From contig NZ_CP134605.1 in the NCBI RefSeq assembly GCF_031844685.1, positions 2,934,001 through 2,998,000 on the forward strand: 64,000 nt of DNA, in the 5' to 3' direction. The DNA is from Streptomyces sp. ITFR-21. Its GTDB lineage: Bacteria > Actinomycetota > Actinomycetes > Streptomycetales > Streptomycetaceae. The translations under genes and the position numbers were made by a program. The notes beneath the pieces are model-generated. The model searched no databases and was not told where the DNA came from. It saw only the letters and a program-made list of their open reading frames with translations. Below, in pieces: positions 52,595 through 59,830 of this stretch; the first letter of the stretch is position 1, and each line of letters opens with the position of its first letter.

Positions 52595-52654
52595 AAGGGT
52601 CGGCTGGTGGATCGGCCGGACCGAACCGACGGGCTTCGCGGTCGGCGGCCCGGC

Positions 52655-52675
52655 GGCCGGCGGCCGGCGGCCGGC
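52655..52675. repeat. 7-base tandem repeat, three copies
   Basis: GGCCGGC repeated three times in a gene-free GC-rich stretch between the ATPase relic and the lipoprotein gene (52595-52819). Nothing else is seen in that stretch. Confidence 0.6.
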
Positions 52676-52819
52676 GATGAGATGCCTGTGCGGCCCGGCG
52701 GCCCGCTCCGTCGCGCGCGCGTCGTTGCCGGTGGTCTGGCCGCCTCAGTCGTCGCAGGCCACCGGCGACGGGAAGGGCGCGGTGGAGGAACGGTCAGGGC
52801 CGAGCGGGGCCGAGGCGGG

Positions 52820-53491
52820 TCAGGGCGTGGTGACCGGGTCGACGTAGGTGCCCGGGTGGGTGGCGGCGTCTTGGCGGAGGATGCTGCTGCCGGGCCAGGT
52901 GAGGGTGGCGGAGGCGGTGTCGTCGGGCGCGGTGATGACGACGCTCGTCGCGTTGAACTCCTCGCCGGAGCCCGCCTGCCAGGGGAGGTAGGTGATGACG
53001 AAGCTCGCGGTGGCGCCGGAGGTGAGAGTGACGGTGGAGGGGGTCTTGGCGGTGCGGACGAGGGACCAGGTGTCCGCGGCCCTGAGGTCCACGCCCGGGA
53101 AGCCCTTGACGGTGCAGGTCGATCCGCCGCTGTTCGTCATCAGGACCTCGAGGTGCTGCTGGTCGTCGGAACTGCTGTAGGCGCCGTCGCCGTTGCCGAA
53201 GGAGAACGTCAGGTCGGCGGTACGGCAGCGGCCGACGGTGGCGGCGGGCTTGTCGGCGGAGGAGGACACCTCCGTGCCGGCGGGGTCGGGCTTCGCGCCG
53301 GCCGTCTTTGTCCCGGCCGGTCCACCCGTGGTGGGGGCGGCCCCGGGGGCGGACGTGTCAGTCGGCGCGGACGCCGACACCGAGGCCGACGTGTCCGCCG
53401 ACGTGGCCGCCCCCGAGTCGCAGGCGGAGAGCCCGAGAGCCGCGACTACGGCGGTGGCGGCGACGACGGCGGTGCGCAGGGCACGAGGCAC
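52820..53491 (-). CDS. DUF4232 lipoprotein
   Basis: A 223-residue protein with a lipoprotein signal (MPRALRTAVVAATAVVAALG then LSAC; Cys24 would be lipidated). A Ser/Thr/Pro/Ala-rich linker of about 60 residues leads to the DUF4232 domain: RCRTADLTFSFGNGDGAYSS, HLEVLMTNSGGSTCTVKGFP, GVDLRAADTWSLVR. The two cysteines (RC and TCTV) probably pair. The domain is common on Streptomyces surface proteins, function unknown. It faces away from the SMI1/KNR4 gene. Confidence 0.92.
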   Translation of the reverse strand: MPRALRTAVVAATAVVAALGLSACDSGAATSADTSASVSASAPTDTSAPGAAPTTGGPAGTKTAGAKPDPAGTEVSSSADKPAATVGRCRTADLTFSFGNGDGAYSSSDDQQHLEVLMTNSGGSTCTVKGFPGVDLRAADTWSLVRTAKTPSTVTLTSGATASFVITYLPWQAGSGEEFNATSVVITAPDDTASATLTWPGSSILRQDAATHPGTYVDPVTTP

Positions 53492-53742
53492 GGTTTCTCC
53501 CGGTGATCGGACACGGTGGCGAGGTGACGACCAGTATCAGCGCCGATGGGCAACAGCCCTGTCATCGGTTCTTCCTGACTGAACGACAGTCCTGGAGCCC
53601 GCTGCCAGCCACGGATCCGGGTCTCGCGGAACCATGTGCCGACCGTCGCCGGGCAGGCTGAACAGGCCCGTCCCGGGGCTGCGTTCGCTTCTGGTAGGAC
53701 AGACCTTCCGAGCCCGGCACCCCACCCCTTGAAGGCAGCGAC

Positions 53743-54297
53743 GTGACCGACCTTTCAGCGCTCTTCGCCCGCGTGCGCAGCCGGGCCGAGCGGCAGAACA
53801 CGGAGCTTCCGCCGTGCGCGGGCGAACAGGACGTCGCGCGGGCCGAGTCCGATCTCGGCTTCGCGCTGCCGCCGGTCCTGAGCGGGCTGTACCGCCGGGT
53901 CGCCAACGGGGGCTTCGGGCCCGAGTACCTGTTGTTTCCGCTGACGGGGCACGGGCGGACCGCGGTCGCGGAGTACGGTCCGCTCCGCACGGCCGCCTCC
54001 GCGTACTGGCCCCACGGTGTCCTGCCGATCCTGGACTGGGGCTGCGGCATGTACGCCGCCGTCGACTGCCTCCACCCCGACGGGCAGGTCCTGGTCTTCG
54101 AGCCGAACGCCGGCCCGGACGACTGGGCCGACGCCTGGTTCCAGGACTCGCCGTCCCTCGCGCAGTGGCTGCTCAACTGGCTGAACGGGACCGGCTGGTG
54201 GGAGGAGGACGGCACGGTGTCCGACGACGCGGCAGCACTCCAGCCGCAGCCCTGGCCCGACGCCGCCCGGCGCCTCGCCGGAGCCGGCCGGAGATGA
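53743..54297 (+). CDS. SMI1/KNR4 family protein
   Basis: A 184-residue protein starting at a GTG with GAAGG seven bases upstream. The SMI1/KNR4 fold shows in AESDLGFALPPVLSGLYRRV (about 31-50), ANGGFGPEYLLFPLTG (about 51-66), VLPILDWGCGMYAAVDCLHP (about 88-107) and the closing DSPSLAQWLLNWLNG. Proteins of this family in bacteria are often immunity proteins to polymorphic toxins, or unattached. No toxin gene is next to it, so an immunity role is only a possibility. Confidence 0.88.
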   Translation: MTDLSALFARVRSRAERQNTELPPCAGEQDVARAESDLGFALPPVLSGLYRRVANGGFGPEYLLFPLTGHGRTAVAEYGPLRTAASAYWPHGVLPILDWGCGMYAAVDCLHPDGQVLVFEPNAGPDDWADAWFQDSPSLAQWLLNWLNGTGWWEEDGTVSDDAAALQPQPWPDAARRLAGAGRR

Positions 54298-54453
54298 GGC
54301 CCGGAGCCCGGAGCCGGCCCGGCGAGGGCGAACCGCACCGGTGCCCCCGTACGGCCCGGCCGCGGCCGGCCGGCCGCCGCCAAGCGCACACGCCCCGCTC
54401 CCCCGCACGGCGCCCCCGCTCCCGAACGCCCCAATGCCTTAACGCGCAGGCTG

Positions 54454-54481
54454 TTTACACCCTGTCGATCCGCTGTTACCT
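54454..54481 (+). promoter_or_regulatory. Possible promoter of the LPMO gene
   Basis: TTTACA at 54454-54459 and TTACCT at 54476-54481, 16 bases apart, resemble -35 and -10 boxes of the vegetative sigma factor. They end nine bases before the CebR-type operator, so a bound repressor would cover the start of transcription. Confidence 0.4.
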
Positions 54482-54489
54482 TCCCCGCA

Positions 54490-54503
54490 TGGGAGCGCTC
54501 CCA
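54490..54503. promoter_or_regulatory. CebR operator
   Basis: TGGGAGCGCTCCCA is a perfect 14-base palindrome and the known consensus for the LacI-family repressor CebR, which releases DNA on cellobiose/cellotriose in Streptomyces. It sits 80 bases before the LPMO start. Induction by cellulose breakdown products follows from this. Confidence 0.9.
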
Positions 54504-54583
54504 TGCGCTCTCCCCCCACCCCCCCCGGTGCCGGCTGCGCGGTGGACCACGGCGTCGGGGACGTTGCCGGAAAGGTCACCACC

Positions 54584-55747
54584 TTGAAGAAAGACTTGAA
54601 CAGGACCAGCAGGAAACTCTCCTTATTCGGCGTCCTCGCCACGCTGATCGCGGCGCTCTGCGTCGTCTTCCTCGGGCAGGACGCCGCGCAGGCACACGGT
54701 GTCGCGATGATGCCCGGGTCGCGTACGTACCTGTGCTACGAGGACGCCCTGACGTCCACGGGCGCGCTCACCCCCACCAATCCGGCCTGCGCCGCGGCGG
54801 TGGCCCAGAGCGGAACGACGCCGCTGTACAACTGGTTCGCGGTGCTCGACTCCAACGCGGGCGGGCGGGGCCAGGGTTACGTGCCGGACGGGACGATCTG
54901 CAGCGCGGGCGACAAGTCGCCGTACGACTTCTCCGCGTACAACGCGGCCCGGAGCGACTGGCCGCGGACGCACCTGACGTCCGGTTCCACGATCCAGACG
55001 CAGTACAGCAACTGGGCCGCGCACCCTGGCACGTTCAAGGTGTACGTCACCAAGCAGGGCTGGGCGCCGACCACTCCGCTGGCCTGGGCCGACCTGGAGC
55101 AGATCGGGAGCATCACCAACCCGCCCTCGGTGGGTTCGCCGGGCACTGACGGCGGCCACTACTACTGGGACCTGACGCTGCCGGCCAACCGGTCGGGCGA
55201 CGCCCTGATCTTCATCCAGTGGGTCCGCTCGGACAGCAACGAGAACTTCTTCTCCTGCTCCGACATCGCCTTCGACGGCGGCAACGGCGAGGTCACCGGC
55301 ATCAACAACGGCGGCACGACGCAGCCCCCGACCTCGCAGCCGCCCACCACCGAGCCGCCCACCACCGAGCCGCCCACCACCGAGCCGCCCACCACCGAGC
55401 CGCCGACCTCCCCGCCGCCCACGACCATGCCTCCTGTCGACGGCGCCTGCATGGCGACGTACGCGGTGTCCAACGTCTGGAGCGGCGGCTTCCAGGCAGA
55501 GGTCACGGTCATGAACCACGGCACCTCGCCGTCGGGCCACTGGCAGGTGAACTGGACGCCCGGCAGCGGAACACAGATCACCACGCTGTGGAACGGCACC
55601 CTGTCCAGCAGCGGCGGCACGGTGAGCGTCGCCAACGCTGCCTACAACGGCACGATCGCCCCGGACGGTTCGACCACCTTCGGCTTCACGGCCAACTCGA
55701 CCGGCAACAACCTTCCCAACGGCTCGATCACGTGCACGTTCGCGTGA
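54584..55747 (+). CDS. AA10 lytic polysaccharide monooxygenase with CBM2
   Basis: A 387-residue secreted protein. After a signal peptide (about 1-37, core LFGVLATLIAALCVVFLG, cut DAAQA/HG) the mature chain starts with His, the first copper ligand of AA10 LPMOs, in HGVAMMPGSRTYLCYEDA. The second ligand is His110 of the mature chain in NWAAHPGTFKVYVTK. A linker of PPTTE repeats (about 55320-55430) joins a C-terminal CBM2 (CMATYAVSNVWSGGFQAEVT, HWQVNWTPGSGTQI, WNGTLSSSGGTVSV). This layout is that of cellulose-active, C1-oxidising enzymes. I take the TTG at 54584-54586 as start (GGAAAGG upstream); an ATG at 54503 overlaps the CebR operator and is unlikely. Confidence 0.93.
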   Translation: MKKDLNRTSRKLSLFGVLATLIAALCVVFLGQDAAQAHGVAMMPGSRTYLCYEDALTSTGALTPTNPACAAAVAQSGTTPLYNWFAVLDSNAGGRGQGYVPDGTICSAGDKSPYDFSAYNAARSDWPRTHLTSGSTIQTQYSNWAAHPGTFKVYVTKQGWAPTTPLAWADLEQIGSITNPPSVGSPGTDGGHYYWDLTLPANRSGDALIFIQWVRSDSNENFFSCSDIAFDGGNGEVTGINNGGTTQPPTSQPPTTEPPTTEPPTTEPPTTEPPTSPPPTTMPPVDGACMATYAVSNVWSGGFQAEVTVMNHGTSPSGHWQVNWTPGSGTQITTLWNGTLSSSGGTVSVANAAYNGTIAPDGSTTFGFTANSTGNNLPNGSITCTFA

Positions 55748-55748
55748 C

Positions 55749-55788
55749 GCTGACGCGCTGACGCGCTGACGCGCTGACGCGCTGACGC
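55749..55788. repeat. 8-base tandem repeat, five copies
   Basis: GCTGACGC repeated five times without error, starting one base after the LPMO stop TGA. Likely slippage. The unit contains TGA, so every copy in the gene frame would add a stop. Confidence 0.9.
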
Positions 55789-55828
55789 CATCGCCCGCGC
55801 CGTCGCCCGCTTGGCGCGGCGCGATGCC

Positions 55829-55860
55829 CGCCCCGTACGACCCTGCGGCCGTACGGGGCG
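55829..55860 (+). terminator. Hairpin terminator after the LPMO gene
   Basis: CGCCCCGTAC at 55829-55838 and GTACGGGGCG at 55851-55860 form a perfect 10-base stem with a 12-base loop, 82 bases after the LPMO stop. Stem-only terminators without a T run are common in Streptomyces. Confidence 0.6.
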
Positions 55861-55977
55861 GACGTGCGAGGCAGCCGTACGAGGCGGACGTACGCCGGGA
55901 GCCGCCCCCCTCCGCGCCCGGCGACGGCCGCCGCCACAAACCGGGCTGGGCCCGCGAAGCCAGGGCACGCTTGAGGC

Positions 55978-56195
55978 ATGGACGGCAGCGCGCGTGGCAC
56001 AGGAGGCGGCCCGGCGTTCGTGCTGGGCGGCGGGGGCGCCTGGGAGCGTACGAAGTCGGCATGCTCAAGGCGCTGTTCGCCGCGGGGGTCAAACCGAACC
56101 TGGTGCTGGGCACTTCCGTCGGAGCGGTCAACGGGGCCGCCGTGGCCGCCGATCCGTCGGAGAACTCGGTGCGCCGCCTGATCGACCTCCGAGGG
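55978..56195 (+). pseudogene. Patatin-like phospholipase, frameshifted and truncated
   Basis: The ATG at 55978 opens MDGSARGTGGGPAFVLGGGGA, then one base is missing near 56036-56043. In the shifted frame comes GAYEVGMLKALFAAGVKPNL and LGTSVGAVNGAAVAADPSEN. These are the patatin oxyanion motif (GGGGAxGAYEVG) and the nucleophile elbow GTSVG (GxSxG). The similarity stops at LIDLR near 56190; the catalytic Asp-Gly motif and about 200 residues are absent. This is a broken gene. Confidence 0.8.
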
Positions 56196-56231
56196 AACGC
56201 GGGAGACCGAGGGGCCGCCGTCCTCCCCGGC

Positions 56232-56360
56232 TCAGTCGGGGAAACGGCCGCAGAGCCGGTCGCCCGGGGCCGCCGGCAGCCGGCTCCAACGGGCCGCGAG
56301 CGCCCTGAAGTCCTCCTCGCGCAGATGGCCGTCGCCGTCCGCGTTGAACGCGGCGAACAT
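56232..56360 (-). pseudogene. EF-hand protein remnant
   Basis: Read from 56360 down, MFAAFNADGDGHLREEDFRA followed by LAARWSRLPAAPGDRLCGRF is one EF-hand calcium loop (N-A-D-G-D-G-H-L-R-E-E-D) with flanking helices, ending at a TGA at 56232. The open frame extends upstream through a Pro/Ser-rich stretch (SSTPSTPSALQERKLR) without a start codon, down to the stop of the next gene. It seems to be the last part of a calsymin/EF-hand gene that lost its front. It faces the patatin relic across about 35 bases, which looks like a deletion junction. Confidence 0.55.
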
Positions 56361-56555
56361 CCCCCTGAGCTTGCGCTCCTGAAGCGCGGAGGGCGTCGAC
56401 GGCGTCGAGGACGGCGGGATCCCGACCTGGTAGCGGCTGCCCGGTTGGCGGGTGCCGCCGCTCGCCGGCGGCGAACCCGTGGCGGGGGCGGGCGGGTACG
56501 GGTACGGGTGGGGAAGCGCCGCGCGGAGGAGGGCGGGGTGGGGCGGGGGGCGGGG

Positions 56556-57659
56556 TCACCAGGCGGGGTAGCGGGGGAGCCAGGTGGGGTCCCAGGCGGC
56601 GGTGTAGGCGGTGCCGCTGGGGGAGGTGGCGGCTTCGGTCAGGAGATCCCGCGCCAGGGTGTCCAGCACCCAGGCGAGTTCGTGGCGGCTCGACAGGTCG
56701 ACGGGGAGGGCCTCGACACCGTGTGCGGCGCCGAGGAGTGCTCCGGTCACGCAGGCGACGGAGTCGGGGTAGGGCGCGCTCGCCGCGAAACCGAGCGCGG
56801 CTCCGACGTCGGCGCGGGCGGGGAACGAGGCCGTCACGTAGAGGGCGCCGAGCAACGCCGCGGGAGCCGTGGCGTCCGGGGCGAGCCGGGCGAGCCGTCG
56901 TGCGTCGCCGGGCTGGTCGAGGGCCTGTTGGAGGGCCGCCAGGAGGCTGTCGTGGCTGTCGTGCCCTTCGTCGGCTAACTGGAGGCCGGCGGACGGGAGT
57001 CGGCCGAGGGCCGCCCGAATGGCCTGCGGCGCCGGTCTGTTGGGGACGGCGGGGTGGGTCAGGAGGTAGTGGACCAGGAAGGCCGCCCGGGTGGTCGCGG
57101 ACCGCGCGGCCGCGTCGCCGTGGGTGAGTGCGGCGATCTCCCCTGCCTGGGCGACCCCGTTCATGCCGGCGATCGCGACCGGCAGGGTGCGGGCCAGCGC
57201 GTGCCAGCCCCGGCTCGGGGTGGCCATCCGCTCGGGTCCTTCGCCGATCCGGGACAGCGCGGTGACCGTCGCCGGTGCGCTGCCGCGGCGTTCGGCCAGC
57301 GCGGGCACGTGTGCCAGCCAACCGTCCGGCCACGCCGTGCTGTTGCCGGAGGGGGCCCAGTGGCGCCGCATCTTCTCCGTCTCGATGCCCTGCACGGCCG
57401 CCCAGCGGCAGTAGGCGTGCAGGACGACCGACGGGGGATGGCAGATCCCCTTGTGGCTTGAGCGCACCATCGCGCGCAGGATGCCCTCGGCGGTGAAGCA
57501 GGCGAGCTGGGTACTCACGCCGGCCCGCAGCACCCCGCCGGCCGGCGGGGTGCCGTGGGCCGTCCCCAGCGTGTCCCCGAGTGCCAGCCCGAGCAGCATC
57601 CCGCGGGCCCGGGACTGCGCCGTCAGGAACGCCCTGTGCTGATCGCTGTCGTCGGCCAC
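56556..57659 (-). CDS. ADP-ribosylglycohydrolase family protein
   Basis: A 367-residue helical protein. It has the family opening ARGMLLGLALGDTLGTAHGT, the second-block STQLACFTAEGILRAMVRSS, and the late block PYPDSVACVTGALLGAAHGV. In active enzymes the middle block carries a metal-binding T/S-D-D-T and the last a D-x-D-S/T; here they read VSTQ and PYPDS, so part of the metal site is lost and activity on ADP-ribose is doubtful. Start taken at the GTG at 57657-57659 because codons upstream of it (CGA, CTA, GGA, TCA, CTT) look non-coding; an ATG at 57725 is possible. Confidence 0.8.
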   Translation of the reverse strand: MADDSDQHRAFLTAQSRARGMLLGLALGDTLGTAHGTPPAGGVLRAGVSTQLACFTAEGILRAMVRSSHKGICHPPSVVLHAYCRWAAVQGIETEKMRRHWAPSGNSTAWPDGWLAHVPALAERRGSAPATVTALSRIGEGPERMATPSRGWHALARTLPVAIAGMNGVAQAGEIAALTHGDAAARSATTRAAFLVHYLLTHPAVPNRPAPQAIRAALGRLPSAGLQLADEGHDSHDSLLAALQQALDQPGDARRLARLAPDATAPAALLGALYVTASFPARADVGAALGFAASAPYPDSVACVTGALLGAAHGVEALPVDLSSRHELAWVLDTLARDLLTEAATSPSGTAYTAAWDPTWLPRYPAW

Positions 57660-58297
57660 GACAATCCGCTTCCCCTCGATGTCGGAAAGTGAGCATCCGG
57701 ACGATAGTCGCTCCTGCTTGCTCATCCCAGCAGGCGTACACGCGTACGGGCTCCGGCAGTTGGTACGCGGAAGTCGTCGCCGCCACCCAGTACGTGCGCG
57801 GGGACGTCCGGCAGGCGCCGAGCCGGGGCGCCGCATCCTCGCGGCCCGGCCGCTCCGCCCGACTGCGCGCGGAATGCGGGCTTTTCGGCTACGCGGCGGG
57901 ACTGCGCGCTTCGTACGACACGTCGGCCGGTGCAGCGTGCGTACCTGCCGGGCCCACGCGCCGTACCGCCCGGGTGGCCGCGGCCGTAGCGGTCCCGGTC
58001 AGCCGGGTCGCCCCGGCTGCCCTCATCAACCGGCTGCCGCGCCCAACAGGAGCCGCGGCCCGCGGTCACCCGGCCGCACCGCCACCCGGGTCAGCGCACG
58101 CGGACGTACATACGGGGGCCCGCCGTGTTTACGTGGGGCGGGCCGGGGGTTCACCGGCCGGCTGACCGGGATGACCTCGAAGTCCGCCCGGGAGCCCGGG
58201 AGCGCGGTCCGGATGGGCGGGAAGGGAGCCCGGGAACGCCGGGGCGGTGCCCGGCATCCGGGGCCCGGAAGGGCGGTCCGGGGGCGGGGGTTCGGGC
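57660..58297. other. Gene-free stretch
   Basis: About 640 GC-rich bases between the ADP-ribosylglycohydrolase-like gene and the XRE regulator. I see no gene, hairpin or repeat I would defend. Confidence 0.5.
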
Positions 58298-59602
58298 TCA
58301 GGTGGTGGATAGGGCCTCGCCCAGCGTGGCGTGCGGAGTGCCCCCGAGGGCGTGGTGCAGTGCTACGGCGCGGGAGCGGACGAGGCCCTCGCGATAGGGC
58401 TGGGGCAGGCGCTGCCAGACGGCAACGGCCCGGTCGGCCGCGGCGGCCGAGTCGCCGTCGGCGTGCAGGCAGGCGGCGGCGTCCATCTCCAGAAGGGCGC
58501 GGGTTATGACGGAGGGGCCGACGGTGAGGGCGAAGGCCGCCGTCTGTTCGGCGTACGCCTCTTCGGTACGGCCCATCAGCGTGAACGCCCGCGAGAGGTG
58601 GACGTGGTGCTTCTGGAGCGGGTAGCCGAACCAGGTGTCGGCGGACTGGGTGCCGTCGAGGCGTTCGGCGATCCGGCGGGCGTCGGCGACCGCGGCCAGG
58701 GCTCCCCTGTCGTTGCCGACCGAGGCGAGGGCCCGCGCGGTGACCGCGGCGGCCAGTGCCGCGGCGGCGGACGGGGTCGGCCCGGCCACGGCGCGGGCCC
58801 GGACGGCGAGGGCGGCGGCGGCCATCGGGGCACCGTAGTTGAGCGGGACCATCGCGTGCCGGGCCAGCACCCAGGCGAGCATCCACCGGTCGCCGGACTC
58901 GCCGGCCGCCTGCTCGGCGGTGGCGAACCAGCCGTGGGACTCGCGCTGTTCGCTGCGGTCGTGCTGAATGATGGCCACCAGGCCGGTGATTCCGGCGGCG
59001 GTACGGGCGAGGTCGGCGCGCGCCGCCGCGGCGTGCGGTCGGCTGAGGACGTCCCGCAGCAGGTCGAGGTCGCCGCGCATCTGGGCCAGGACGAAGGTCG
59101 GCGGGCGACCGCGGTAACCGCCGCGGTGCCGCTCGAACGCGCCGTTCAGGTAGGCGAGATCGCCGGCGTCGGAGTCGGACAGGGCGGCGTCGATGCCCTT
59201 GCGCGACTCCGCGATGCCGGGCAGCACCACCACGCCGGTCGCCGCCGCTGCCGCCGCGCCCGTGGCCGCTACCGCCGCCGCGCCGAAGAACCGTCGTCGG
59301 TCCACCGCCGTGCCCTCCTCTCCCTGCCCGCCGGCCGCCTGGCGCTGCAGCCTGCGCCACCGCTTGCTCACCGCCACCGCCCGGACGATCTCGGCCACCG
59401 GCACGCCGTATCCCCGGGCCAGCAGCTCGTGCCGGGCGGGGATCGGCAAACGACGCTCGGTCTCCCAGCGTTTCAGGTTCTCCGGGTCGAACCAACGCCC
59501 GCCCTGGGCCTCTTCGAGGACCAGCGCCTGCTCCTCGCGGGTGCGTCCGGCCGATTCACGCATCGCCCGCAGCATGGCGCCAATTCCGTCCGGAGCCATC
59601 AT
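58298..59602 (-). CDS. XRE-type regulator with TPR-like C-terminus
   Basis: A 434-residue protein. The N-terminus (IGAMLRAMRESAGRTREEQA, then NLKRWETERRLPIPARHELL) is a helix-turn-helix of the XRE kind found in many Streptomyces regulators. Residues about 100-130 hold RRRFFGAAAVAATGAAAAAA, a Tat-like or membrane-type stretch. The remainder is a TPR-like helical array (SRAFTLMGRTEEAYAEQTAA, RALLEMDAAACLHADGDSAA). GGAGG lies before the ATG pair at 59602/59599. It is divergent from the HATPase gene. Confidence 0.85.
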   Translation of the reverse strand: MMAPDGIGAMLRAMRESAGRTREEQALVLEEAQGGRWFDPENLKRWETERRLPIPARHELLARGYGVPVAEIVRAVAVSKRWRRLQRQAAGGQGEEGTAVDRRRFFGAAAVAATGAAAAAATGVVVLPGIAESRKGIDAALSDSDAGDLAYLNGAFERHRGGYRGRPPTFVLAQMRGDLDLLRDVLSRPHAAAARADLARTAAGITGLVAIIQHDRSEQRESHGWFATAEQAAGESGDRWMLAWVLARHAMVPLNYGAPMAAAALAVRARAVAGPTPSAAAALAAAVTARALASVGNDRGALAAVADARRIAERLDGTQSADTWFGYPLQKHHVHLSRAFTLMGRTEEAYAEQTAAFALTVGPSVITRALLEMDAAACLHADGDSAAAADRAVAVWQRLPQPYREGLVRSRAVALHHALGGTPHATLGEALSTT

Positions 59603-59830
59603 GCCCGCCTCCCGTGTACCTCAACGTCACGCGAACGATCGATCCCGGCCCCCCGACGCGGCCCCCCGCGGGAAACGCACCCCTGCCCGGCACCGGCAAT
59701 CATGTGCGGCGGGCAGTTGACTGGAGGTCGGAACAGCGGATACGGCACACGATCGGGCGAATTCCGTCCCCCCGCGCATGCCGCGCCCGCTCCTCCATGG
59801 CGGCCTACACCGGTCAAAGGGGCCTTCGTC

